DNA from: Saccharina japonica
Lineage: Eukaryota; Sar; Phaeophyceae; Laminariales; Laminariaceae
Assembly: GCA_008828725.1 (NCBI GenBank)
Contig: MEHQ01001112.1
Span: forward strand, 113,019 to 177,018
Length of the DNA: 64,000 nt
Direction: 5' to 3'
The position numbers were made by a program, and so were the translations under genes. A model generated the notes under the pieces. That model saw only the letters and a list, made by a program, of their open reading frames with translations. It ran no database searches and was not told the origin of the DNA. Each line of letters starts with the position of its first letter. Within the stretch, counting starts at the first letter, position 1. This document shows, in pieces, positions 1 through 9,861 of the stretch.

Positions 1-1130
1 TCTGACCCTCGCCGCCTCGCCTGTCCCCACGGTACCCATCTCGACCGACCGCGACCGCGACGAGCCTGTGGGAACTACCCTTCGACTTTTGAGCCCTGCT
101 GACGAACCGCAGGCCGCACTTACCAAGACAGATTTCCTTGACGGCGCTGCTGAATTGACATTCGCGGACTCCGTCGCGCGTTATCCCCCCGCTGACTGGG
201 AGCGAGAACAGCACGCAGAGCCAACGTGCCACGCTGCAATTCGCTACATTATCTTCGGTCGGCCGTCGGCTCTGCCACTTGATTTGTTGGTGTGCTATCC
301 GTCCCATCGGCATCCCTCTTTTTTGTATATTGAGCAGCTTTGGGGTAAAGAACGCTTACACACAACCGACGACGAGCTTGTCATGGTCGTCCGAAATCCG
401 ATTCCATCGCCAGTGCCTGATTGACCTAACTCAGTGGGACGTGCAACTTGTTTACTAAGCAACGAGTCTCTTTGTATTTACGTACCATTGCTTTTGCGAC
501 CTTGGATCATGCAAGCCTGCCATTCGACGGCCTCTTGCCACCTTGGCGCCACACGCATGCTACGCATGCTCGAATTAGTCTACTGGTGGATGGGCAGGGA
601 CGTATGCACCCGGTGGTGGCTCCGCCACTGCCTAAGGTGCCAAGCATGAAACATCTGACGGCTGAGTTTCCGCTGGCCAGTCATTTCCATGTCTCTGTCA
701 GAAGGTCCCGGCATCACCATCAGCGTCGACTATTTCGGCCCTTTTCCGGACACATCGAGGGGCAACCCTTACATCTTACTCGTCGGTGGCCGTTTAAGTC
801 GTCAAACCGATATGCTCGCCGGGACTGCGGCAGCTTTCACCGTGGAAGGCACGGCCAACATCTTGGTCAATAAATATATTCCCCTCTGGAGGTGCCCACG
901 AAAAATCCTCTCAGACAATGGCCTCCAGTTCTGCTCCCAAGCTTTCACAAGCTTTCTATCAGCGTTTGGCAATGCGCAAGATTGCCACAAGCTCCTACCT
1001 TAAAAACGGTAACGGGGGAGTTGAGCGCGTGAGCCACACTATGGCCCAAATGTTGGCTATAGCTCTCAACGAAAACCGAGACGACTGACATTTACACGTC
1101 CCTTCGGTCGGCCCTGCCTGGCGGCAGGGT
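1..1130 (+). mobile_element. Ty3/Gypsy integrase-region fossil
   Basis: This is the remains of an LTR retrotransposon of the Ty3/Gypsy kind. The parts visible in order are the stretch ahead of the integrase (about 60-425), the integrase zinc-binding region (about 500-650) and the integrase catalytic core (about 690-1085). The element enters from the left edge, and neither LTRs nor protease or reverse transcriptase lie in the window. It is clearly broken, with several breaks over about 1 kb, so it is old. The assignment rests on recognising integrase family patterns by eye. Confidence 0.8.
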
Positions 1131-1573
1131 ACGTACTGTCGGTTGCTGCCAGCGCCATGTCCCGCTCCGCTCCTCGCGGCGGCTCTACCCCTGTCGCTGC
1201 CCGCGAAGCTTCAACTGTAGCGCGCGACAAACGCCCACCGCCACCTCCTCCCGCCCCCTGTTGCTGCGGCTGCCTGTTTCAGCTGGACCTGTTGCGGCAG
1301 CGGCGGGGGAGGCGGCGATGGCGGCAAGGGAAGCAGCTGCGGATGCTGCACCTACAGCTTCTGCTACAGGCGGACTTGGTGGACAAACGAACAGTTTTCA
1401 CGCGGGCAAGATACCCCACGATACGTGTAATCACAACACCAGGCGGCGTGGAACGGTCTTGCATTCGCGCTTTCAACCCGCCGCCGCCCACTCCCCCTGG
1501 CGCTGGGGCCGAAAGCTCCCCCTCCGCCCATGGGGCTCCCTTCCTCTTCCCCCCGAACGAGCCTGATGCCTTG
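1131..1573. other. GC-rich stretch without a supported gene
   Basis: The DNA is GC- and Pro-codon-rich, with overlapping open frames on both strands. None shows a recognisable domain, so I treat the frames as composition effects. It could be the 3' remainder of the neighbouring fossil. Confidence 0.4.
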
Positions 1574-2149
1574 TCAGAGGGCCGGCGCCAAACCTCCTAG
1601 CGTTCTGCAAGGCCGGTTGCGGCACCTTCTTCCACCAGCTCCCTCAGCCGCGTGAGAGTTGGCGTGATCATGGGTGTACCCGTACCGGAGGGGGGTGCGG
1701 CGTACGGGTTGTTCCGGAAGCGATCGCCTCCTTTGGACCCGAGCGAAGAGCGAAGACACTCTTTCTTTCAAGCCACAGTTGATTAATATGGAGAGCAAAT
1801 CGTGGACCTTGGCCAAGTACGGGGTACGATTGTTGAAGTGGCGCCGGAGGTAGATTTCGATCAACTTCTGAACTGGTTCCACATTTCTCTGCAGGTCGCT
1901 TATCCTGCTCTTGCATACGGCCTGAGCGCCCTCCATGCCGTATTCAAGCATTTCCATTAACGCGGCGACGAACGTGGCGATATGGACGTCAGCTGGCATG
2001 GTCAACGGGGTCCCGCCTGCTGGCACGGGAGGGACGAAGTCTTCGGTCTGTAATTCGGCCAATGCCTGAAGTTGCGTGATGACCTTGTCGGAGACGTGAG
2101 TCACCTTATCGAGCACCAGGAGAAGAAGGCTGCAATGTATTTCCTCCAA
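1574..2149 (-). CDS. Unrecognised 191-aa ORF
   Basis: This is a 191-codon open frame on the minus strand with an ordinary, non-repetitive composition. It includes a Leu-rich start (MEEIHCSLLLLVLDKV), a central helix-like part (VQKLIEIYLRRHF) and a basic C-terminus. No signal peptide, membrane span or known catalytic motif is visible. The local GC is higher than in the AT-richer DNA to the right, as is the neighbouring minus-strand frame at 2395-2688. It may be an exon of a host gene or part of an old mobile element next to the fossil at 1-1130. I do not recognise the family. Confidence 0.3.
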   Translation of the reverse strand: MEEIHCSLLLLVLDKVTHVSDKVITQLQALAELQTEDFVPPVPAGGTPLTMPADVHIATFVAALMEMLEYGMEGAQAVCKSRISDLQRNVEPVQKLIEIYLRRHFNNRTPYLAKVHDLLSILINCGLKERVSSLFARVQRRRSLPEQPVRRTPLRYGYTHDHANSHAAEGAGGRRCRNRPCRTLGGLAPAL

Positions 2150-2394
2150 TATGATGAATCCCCCGCAGGCGATGAAGATTTTTCTACTTGTTTTGCACGT
2201 CAGAGATCCGCGGCCAGTTTGTCATTGACTGTTACTCCGGTGGTAACCGCGGCCTGCTGAAGTGCGTGTTAAAGTGCAGGGGGCGGCTGCCGTCCCATCG
2301 CCCCGCTCGCCCAGGGGGGCATCAAACCACCCAGGAGTGCACCACCCGGGGGCTGAACAGCCACCTGCTGCAGCTGCCGGCGCTGGTGCTGCTG

Positions 2395-2688
2395 CTACTG
2401 CTGCGGCTGCTTCAAAGGCTGGGCCTGATTGTTCTTCACGCAGGCCACGCGTTGCACGATCGCCTGTTGGGTCGCCAGTATCTGCTGACGCAGGTCAATC
2501 AAGGCTGGGGCTACTGGTGCGGCCGCGACGTTGCCAGCTCTTCCGCCTTGACGTTTTCCTACTGCCGACAGGGTGGCGTCAGGGGGGGGGTAGGCCGGGA
2601 TCATCTCCGACCCCACCTCCGACATCGACGACCTTACCTTCTTGGATATTGGCGTGCTTCCTTCCTCCTCCGGCACTGCCGCCCGCAA
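2395..2688 (-). CDS. Unrecognised ORF with Gln-rich end
   Basis: A 97-codon minus-strand frame contains an acidic/Ser-rich N-terminus, a helical segment (LRQQILATQQAIVQRV) and a Gln-rich end made by CTG/CAG-type repeats. The frame closes inside the Gln run. It lies just upstream of the 191-aa frame on the same strand, so both could be remnants of one gene, but no family is recognised. Confidence 0.25.
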   Translation of the reverse strand: MRAAVPEEEGSTPISKKVRSSMSEVGSEMIPAYPPPDATLSAVGKRQGGRAGNVAAAPVAPALIDLRQQILATQQAIVQRVACVKNNQAQPLKQPQQ

Positions 2689-2924
2689 TGGGAAAGTCGA
2701 TCAATTGTTATGGGCACGCTGTCGTCCCGTGTGCTAAGAGTTCTCGCCGGTGCTACGTACACCGATCGTCTATGACAAGCGCAGCAGGTCTCGTGGCTGG
2801 GCGCTTTGACGATCTGCTGTCCTCTCTTCTACTCCACCTCTTGGCTTTCTGAATTCCAAAGAGCCTCTATCAACCCCACATCCCTTGACGGAAGTTACAT
2901 ATTGTCCAGGGATGTCCTTGTACA

Positions 2925-3065
2925 TGTACATCAACATGTATTCGGGGTTGGTTTGATCATTGATTAAATGGTCTATACCAGGTTGATTAAATCATGACTA
3001 GTTGATTGAAATCAATACAATCAACTACCCGATTGTATGATTCATCGTCATGATTAATCATGATG
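2925..3065. repeat. AT-rich cluster of GATTAA/ATCATGA palindromic motifs
   Basis: Within about 140 bp the motifs TGATTAA, TTGATTGAAATCAA, GATTAAATCATGA and ATGATTAATCATGA recur in both orientations. The result is a dense set of short overlapping palindromes. No ORF is present. It may be a decayed foldback element. Confidence 0.5.
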
Positions 3066-4132
3066 TATTGATGCTTTCAACCGTGCAGTTCCCTATTTGG
3101 AGCCAACATGGGGCATGGGCTGCTGTTGTACTGTTTAAAGGAAATAGTAGTAGCGAGGACAATTCGTAACGAAACCAAATGCCAGTAGATTATATCATAT
3201 GTAAGCTACAGTGGGCTCCCGGTGTTAATAAGCTTCAGTTCAGTATCCAGGCTCTAACCCTAACGCCTTACTTTAGTTCCGACGCTGATCAAACTATGTT
3301 GTGTAGGATATAAAGTCGAGCACCTATAGGTGCGCTTCGTTTCCTAGCCCAATGTTTTCATTGTTCGGGACAATCCGAGCTCATTTTCTTGACACATTGA
3401 TTCCTACCTGCAGGCGATCACTACGTAATACCATGTATTTAGTACTGTATTTGTGTGGAATGGTGATTTTATATGTCTCGAGTAGATTCACGAAGAGCAA
3501 CTGGTGAATCTAGAGACCAATACATTCAACCTTAAACAAACACAATCACGATCTGCAACAATATTTGTCATGGCTCTACTCGTGAACTGTTTTATAGTAA
3601 ATGCTCCTGATAAAAGCACTCCGTGGATAACCCACGCAACCCAACGCTACATTCAAAGACCACTTTAAGGGCATATATATCTGACTCTACTTCGCACACC
3701 GATTGAGGACAGCAAGCAGGTCCCCAAATCAACCGCCGGGCGCTGGCGAACGAGCACGTTGCGGCCTCGAAACTTCGACGAGGAGGCGACACAGCCCAAC
3801 AAAAGAACAAAGCAAGATATCCTGAGAATCCGGCCGAGGCCGGGCAGACGACGAGTAATATTGGAATATCACAGGCTGTGTCGGGCTTCGGTATGTGATT
3901 TGAAAATGTATCACGGGCCCTGCCCAGCCCCACTCGTGCATCACTTGCCAATATTCCCGGAATTGAAATTATCTTGGGATTCTTAAAGTTTGAATATATG
4001 TCGCGAACCGTGACATGAACTGTGATGTACCTGATGTCGGCTAAAGTTGTGTTCGTATGGGTATTTGGCTCTCAACAGATCCTTTTGTAGCAAAACATAC
4101 CAGGTATATATTTCCACGGATCAACGCCTTTG
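3066..4132. other. No supported feature
   Basis: Short frames on both strands (for example 3592-3951 minus) lack recognisable domains, and no repeat kin was found elsewhere in the window. Confidence 0.4.
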
Positions 4133-4409
4133 GACGCGTGGTGCTACGATGGAGGTACGGCGATTGTTGGCTTAGCCATTTTCTGTGTGAGCTATTAAAG
4201 TATTGAAGGCTCCTTAACACAGAATCGTCGGAATTTCAGTTTATTGTTGCAATATTTCCCATATTATTTGCTTAGGCCATCATATTGCTCATCGGGTAGT
4301 ACTTTTACTTTCCCCCGTATTCAGGTGTGGGTTGACTTACTATTTGTATACAGCTCCTGACGTGAAGAGTCCCAGAAAAACATGGTGCATATCTACTGTA
4401 GCATGCGCC
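4133..4409 (+). mobile_element. MITE family D, copy 1 (diverged)
   Basis: This is a small non-coding element. Its ends resemble GACGCGTGCTACGGTAG and its inverted partner, and it is flanked by TTTG on both sides (4129-4132 and 4410-4413). It aligns along its length with the copies at 25614, 34191 and 40723, sharing the internal GGCTCCTTAAC, TCGTCGGA and GAAAAACATGGTGCA blocks. This copy is the most diverged and therefore the oldest. The superfamily is not certain; a 4-bp target duplication occurs in several DNA transposon groups. Confidence 0.7.
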
Positions 4410-5390
4410 TTTGGTCGTGAAACACGTGTGACCAATTTCAGGGTCTGTGTCAAGATACCGTCATGACATTTGGAACTTTGTGCGGTACAAGTGTGTAAAA
4501 AAAGCGTTACTTCTTAGTTACTCCGTTTCAGCAGTCAATGAATCACCTATTGGTGTCAAATCTTACTTGATATTAGTCCTACACAGCCAAGTGTTCTATC
4601 CATCCCACGAAGCGTGTTACAGACATCCCTTCGAGTATCTGGAATCGTTCGGTTTTATATTACGCGAACGCCCGATGTTTTTTATAATGGTTAAGGTCTG
4701 TGGTTGGTCGGGACACAATATTTCCGCTTCCACCAAACCTAGACCCTAAACACAAAACGGCCTAGCTCGCCCTCTTCCGCTGCTCATTGAGGTAAATGTG
4801 GTACCAGGTATGTGACCCTCGACTATATAATACGATCGGCATTGGTGGCTGCCCACTGATCTTATTGTGGTTCTCAAATTCGCTCATGGCCAACAAACTA
4901 GTCCGTGGTCACAGAACAGCCTGCAAACCAACTCTGGGAAAGTGGAAAAATACATCAGAAGCAAATAAGAAGTGTAACTTTAAGGTGCAAGGCAGTACAA
5001 CACACGTAATAACAACTGTATGTACTTGTAGAGCATCGTACACCTCGAGCAAGAGTAAGTTCGATAAATCCAAACGAGAGAGGAAACAAAAAAAGGGGAA
5101 ACAAAAGAGAAACAGAAGACAAGAACAAAAACAGGAATGCAGGCAACAATACCATTACGCAGTACTGCACAAAAAGAGAATACGCAAGCGTCAGAACTCA
5201 AATGAATACACGGACTGGCATAAACGCAGATAGGTGGTGGCGGTAAAAAAAAAAGCAAAACAATACAATACCTGGTAAGTCTATCAACAGGGAGATGTGC
5301 AGTTATTTTTACGTACGCGCGTTCACGACAAGCAGAGGCCGTCAGAGTACCAGCACCTTCGAGTACCGGTCATTTCAAATTTCGGTACCA
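4410..5390. other. No supported gene
   Basis: The stretch contains an A-rich run around 5060-5145 that creates Lys/Arg-rich frames (4796-5233 plus). I see no family motif or repeat kin. Confidence 0.4.
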
Positions 5391-5580
5391 TTGGGACTCG
5401 CGAGGACTCAGTAATTTGTTTCCTCCCCTATCATAGGGACTCGCGATGACTCAGGGTTTTTTTTAACTTTTAGTCCCGTAGCGACTCGCGAGGACTCAGA
5501 CATTTCAGCTTCTGGTATCCCGCCAACGAATAAGTATCTCAAAGTTTTTCGGACTCGCGTGTCGATGACTGAGTCCCGAT
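5391..5580. repeat. Four spaced GGGACTCGCGA-TGACTCAG motifs
   Basis: The motif GACTCGCGAGGACTCAG or a close variant (GACTCGCGATGACTCAG) occurs near 5396, 5439 and 5484. A longer variant near 5552 ends in ATGACTGAGTCCCGATGAC. The spacing is about 45-70 bp and the DNA between copies is not repeated, so this is not a simple minisatellite. Confidence 0.6.
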
Positions 5581-6960
5581 GACTGGTGCCGGTATATTTG
5601 GGGCGACGCAGGAACAAATGGAACGACACTTGCAAAAACGAGAGACGAGCGGATCCCATGCTGTATACTGCACTTCGGGCTGATTCTTCGACTTATGACG
5701 AAACCAAATAAGCACTTTTGCCAGTGACATGAAATATAGGGTTCAGACCTCTTGTGAGTCTGGTCCAGTCAATTTGTAGACGAGGCATGAGTCAGACCGC
5801 AATGGAAGTCGGATATCAGGCCGCACAATGCACAAAGTATGATCACAGAAAAACATAACGTGAAAACATTAGTTGAGTGTCGGTACGCCTCTATTGACCG
5901 AACAACGAAATACCTCAACATCAGATGGTACGGTAGCATAAGCTTCGAGCTGAGCAAACGTGTCACGCAATATGTTGCCTGGCTATCGGCCTACCCAAAT
6001 CGGTACTCCCAGCTATGGAGAAGGCACCAAGTACTGAACTGTAAATGCAAAACCCTATAATAGGAATCTTTTCTATAAGTATATCCGAATTAAGTTTGCC
6101 TGTCCTAGTCATGTGTTAGGCCGGTGCACCTAGGTAGTGCGCAGTACGTGAAGGCGGTGAGCGGAAACTCCGTTCATGGGGGATGAAGACTGAAACTGCC
6201 CAAGTAAAAAATGTATCCTTACATGGAATACCGACTTAATACCGAATCCCGTGATGGGGCCCCCTCTTGCCCACAAATTGCGTGGAGCGAGCACTCGACA
6301 TATATCATCCATGTCTGAAGCCAACCACATTGTGAGTTGGAGCTTCGACAACTGGAGAAGGCGAGAGCAGCACGGTCACCAACACAGGTACCTGTTCACC
6401 ACGGGGACCCAGGCAGAGGCAATGAACGAGCTCGGTACAAGCTACATCGAGTGTCTGCCAGACGTCGAGGGTGGTCAGGTGATTCTATTAGACCGGTTAT
6501 CGCGAACAGCAGATCGTACGAGGAGAGTCTATGGCGCATGAAGCGATAACGGGAGATACGTACCACACATTACCATTGACGTATGTTGACCAGACGAACA
6601 GTTGGTACCACCTGGTCATTTTGTTCCCACAGTTGGACACGCATCGAAGAGGTTAAAGAAGAGCCGAAGCCAGCTACACAGTAGTAGGTACTGCATATCA
6701 GCACGCGGCACCTACGTACGACGAGGATGGGCAGGAGACAGCAGTGGGAAATCCACTTATTATGCGGCTACTACTGTGTTTGTTCCACCTCCGCGACGCC
6801 AGCCGATCTACAGTTATTCTGGCAGCTTCAGGGTTGTAGATCGGGCCATACGTTTACAAGTCTATTTTGGTATGGAATCGGAAATTTACGTTTCGTGCAC
6901 ATCGCACTTTGCGTCGCACGCACAGAGTCCCTCGTACCCAGGTGCACATAAACCCTGCAT
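5581..6960. other. No supported gene
   Basis: Several frames of 60-136 codons on both strands show no domain, signal peptide or conserved partner within the window. Confidence 0.4.
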
Positions 6961-7290
6961 CCCCTTAAGGGGCCCCTTCGGCCATGATGAAACAAGAGTA
7001 CTTGAGAGTTGAAAACATATATTTTACGTTTTTTTACAGCAGCAATTATATTTCTGGTCTACTGTAATAACTTCGGACAAACAATATACGAGCAAATAAA
7101 AAAAAATCCGTTTTTGTTTTTCAGTTGCAATACTATTTCTGGTCTAAAGGCCGTTTCTTATGGGATTTTTTTAGAGGTTCAAAAATGGACCCCTTTTGAC
7201 TCGTCTGTTTGTGACTTCATTTTTGAAGTCTACTCGTCAAGTGTAGTTTTTTATGGAAGCGTATGACAAAAAAACGTATTTCATTTTTTT
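6961..7290 (+). repeat. Left end of repeat family B joined to start of family A
   Basis: The segment opens with CCCCTTAAGGGGCCCCTTCGG, as do the family B copies at about 47488 and 51656. It continues with the family B block TTGCAATACTATTTCTGGT. From about 7156 it changes to the block CTTATGGGATTT...AAAATGGACCCC, which recurs inverted at 8785-8833 and directly at 12262-12300 (family A). It carries no coding evidence beyond short frames. Confidence 0.6.
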
Positions 7291-7411
7291 CGTATGAGGC
7301 GGAGACCACGAAAGACGAGAGACCACACATGAACCAAGTACGGCCAAGTACTCCTGTACCGGTATGATAGCAGGAACATGGTATATGATACCAGGCATGT
7401 ATACAGCAGCA

Positions 7412-7560
7412 GTAGAGATGGGTCCCGGATTCGAAAATTGGAACCGGTACCAGTACCGCCTTCGGTGGGATTTGACCAGTACCGTCCCGGGTTCCCGCGG
7501 TACTGGGTATCCCGGGTACCCGGGTACCCGGGTTCCCGTACGTGTACCCGGGGTTACATG
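7412..7560 (+). mobile_element. GGGTACCC-rich hAT-like small element, copy 1
   Basis: This is a roughly 145-bp unit starting TAGAGATGGGTCCCGGATTCG. It consists largely of overlapping GGTACC and GGGTACCCGGG palindromes. The start resembles hAT termini (TAGAGxTGGxxxC) and the end of the larger hAT element at 29504. Two inverted relatives follow at 7690 and 7952. Confidence 0.55.
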
Positions 7561-7689
7561 TGCATTTTGCTCCACTCTTGTGTTTTAGCGGCGTGAACGG
7601 TCCTCAGGCGGGGTGGTGAGGCGTGGTGAGGCGGAAGGTGGGAGGACAAGCCTTCATGTCGCCTCTCTCAATGAATAAAAATGCGAAAG

Positions 7690-7835
7690 AACCCGGGTAC
7701 CCGGGTACCCGGGAACCCGGGTACCCGAGATACCCAGTACCGCGGGTAATAAAAATGACGGTACCGGTACCGACGGTTCCGGCTACCCGCCTCCGGGTAC
7801 CCGGTTCCCACGAATCCCGGAGCCATCTCTATTCC
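7690..7835 (-). mobile_element. GGGTACCC-rich hAT-like small element, copy 2
   Basis: Read on the minus strand it begins TAGAGATGGCTCC. It carries the same order of GGTACC palindromes, the ATTACCCGCGGTACTGGGTAT block and the closing GGGTACCC run as copies 1 and 3. Confidence 0.55.
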
Positions 7836-7951
7836 GCTGGTAGCTGGTAGGGGTCTCGTGTGTGTGTATGGCGTGTTGTGTGAAGGTAGGTAGGGTATGC
7901 TGTGCATTGTGCGCTGTGCGCTGTTTATCGGGGGCTCTGTTGAGCGTAACT

Positions 7952-8101
7952 AATAACGGGTACCCGGGTACCCGGGAACCCGGGTACCCGGTATACCCAG
8001 TACCGCGGGTAATGAAAATGGAACCGGGACGGTACCGGTACCGACGGTTCCGGGTACCCGCCTCCGGGTACCCGGTTCCCACGAATCCGGGAGCCATCTC
8101 T
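7952..8101 (-). mobile_element. GGGTACCC-rich hAT-like small element, copy 3
   Basis: This is nearly identical in layout to copy 2. It starts (minus) with TAGAGATGGCTCCCGGATTCG and ends in the GGGTACCC run bordered by TTATTAG. It abuts family A sequence at 8102. Confidence 0.55.
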
Positions 8102-8833
8102 AAGCAGCAGTGCTCACACCGTACAAAGCAGGTACCATCGAGATCGTACTCGTTCAAAGAAAAAGTTAGCATCGAGCCACCCCAACATCGCCCAGCACGT
8201 GCCGCCTCTGCGCGCGCAGCTCTTTCGACCCCAAGAGAGCGATGACGGCACCCAGATGCCGAGCGTGCTCGGCGAGTCGAGAGCATCGTGTCGGCTCTGT
8301 ATAGGGACAAAACACACGCCCACACCAAGATGCTGCTGCAGCAGTGGTAGGATACGAGCTGCCCAGCGAGAGCTCTCGTTCGTCGACAGTTCCCCAACCA
8401 AGACGATCGATGGCTCACATCCACCTCATCGTCCCTCCCCCATGCCGTAGTGAGAGTTCCTGACTGAGGGCCGGGCAAGTGTGGGCTTGTGCGCGACCAC
8501 TTCTTCAGTCTGTATATACAGCAGCTCTACTGGTGGTGTGCCGGGTAGATGTACGTCGTACAATATAATACGAGTACACACTGCTGTTATACCAAACATA
8601 TACTGTAGTATGCACACAAAAACCTATACGAAGTCTTAAATTTGAACTCCATTTTGTAACCTCTGACCCTGTTCATTCTGGGGCGCAGAATGAGTGACGT
8701 GGCCTCGTCAAACTGATGTTCAATTTTTTTGTGGTCAAACGTCGTCGTTTTGAGTTCCATAAGATGCTGTTTTTTTGCCCTTGGTCAAAAAGGGTCCATT
8801 TGTGAATCTCAAAAAGAAACCCATAAGAGACTT
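8102..8833 (-). repeat. Repeat family A, copy 1
   Basis: Read on the minus strand this aligns with 12240-12965 and 29095-29366. Shared blocks include the CTTATGGG...TGGACCC start, CAGTAGAGCTGCTGTATATACAG, CTCTCACTACGGCAT, GACTCGCCGAGCACGCTCGG with GTGCCGTC, and the end block GAGTACGATCTCGATGGTAC. The families are diverged by tens of percent. It is probably a decayed DNA transposon; no intact protein is visible. Confidence 0.65.
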
Positions 8834-9790
8834 CCACATCTTCGTGACTCCCTAGGGAAAACGGCATTTCTCCAGCTCTAATGCTCAAAATGTCAACGAA
8901 TGAGTAGTTTCAGAGAGCCTAGAGCATGGTCAACATTTATGTGTGTCTCAGGAGGCATATCGATCAGACGCCTTGTTCATCACGAAAAGGGCCTCTTACT
9001 CGAAAACGACTCGCCATACTAACTTCTCATCAGTCTGGGGATTTTTTCCAAGTCCCGGTAACAATACTATTTTCACCCTAACCCTCAAACGAGTGCACAC
9101 TAATAGCCCATGTCCAGTTTACGGTCGCGTACCAAACGGGCCCTTTAGCGAAAATGCTTGAAGCGGCCCCCTCATGCACCGGTCCCCTAGCCAAAATTCC
9201 AGACCCGGTCCCCTCATGCACCGGTCCCCTAGCCAAAATTCCAGACTCGGTCCCCTAATGCACCGGTCCCCTAGCCACGAATCCCAGGTTCGCTCCCCTA
9301 ATGCACCGGTCCCCTAATGCATTACAATACCCCTGGTACCCAAGACGAATTTGAAAAATAGCAGTTTCTCCCGCTGCTGGACCTGGTACTGTTTTAACTC
9401 AAATTTTGGACGAGGACGCCGAGCACTAGTAGGTGAACGTACCTGAGCCTCTAGTTCGACCGTCCGTAGCGTCCTACGTGGCCCCAGCAAAGTGTAGATA
9501 CCAAACAGGAGCTCCGAAACGATCAAAAACTTGCACTTTCGTTTCGTGATGCAAACACAGCAATAATGCTTGCCCTCCCTTGCAGATCCAAGAGCCCCAA
9601 CACCTCCTAGATACTATAACGAACAAGCTATACGTTGGTCGGTCGAAGGTCTGAGCATTAGAACTAGAGCTATGCCGTTTTCCGTAAGGAATACTGATAT
9701 GGTATTATTATACCAGAAATAGTACTGCTGCTGTAAACGAAACGAAAAATATATGTCTTCAACACTCAAGTACTCTTTTGTTTTTAAACA
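8834..9790 (+). repeat. Repeat family B, copy with an internal insertion
   Basis: The flanks align with 47486-48235 and 51655-52400, sharing GACTCCCTA-GGAAAACG, GATCAGACGCC, GGCCTCTAGTTCGACCGTCC and ACGAACAAGCTATACGTTGG. Bases from about 9023 to 9333 are absent from the other copies and so look like an insertion. They hold the 47-bp tandem repeat described separately. On the minus strand this copy encodes the same peptide (VSELLFGIYTLL, RRTLRTVELEA) as the 47.9-kb copy, so the family may once have been coding on that strand. Confidence 0.65.
9160..9320. repeat. Minisatellite, about 47-bp unit, 3.5 copies
   Basis: The unit contains TGCACCGGTCCCCTAGCCA and ATTCCAGACYCGGTCCCCT and is repeated about three and a half times with small changes. 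It lies inside the insertion in the surrounding family B copy. Confidence 0.85.
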
Positions 9791-9861
9791 CCAAAGGAGC
9801 CCCATAACGAATGTTCTAGCTTCGGGACATTCCTGCTGGTGTTATAGTTTTACCAGCGCCC

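Noticed and set aside
9070-9090. ACCCTAACCCTC telomere-like word
   Set aside because: Fewer than two full units and not tandem; expected by chance.
9160-9320. Direct repeats that might suggest a CRISPR-like array
   Set aside because: The units are contiguous tandem copies without unique spacers, in a eukaryotic transposon context.
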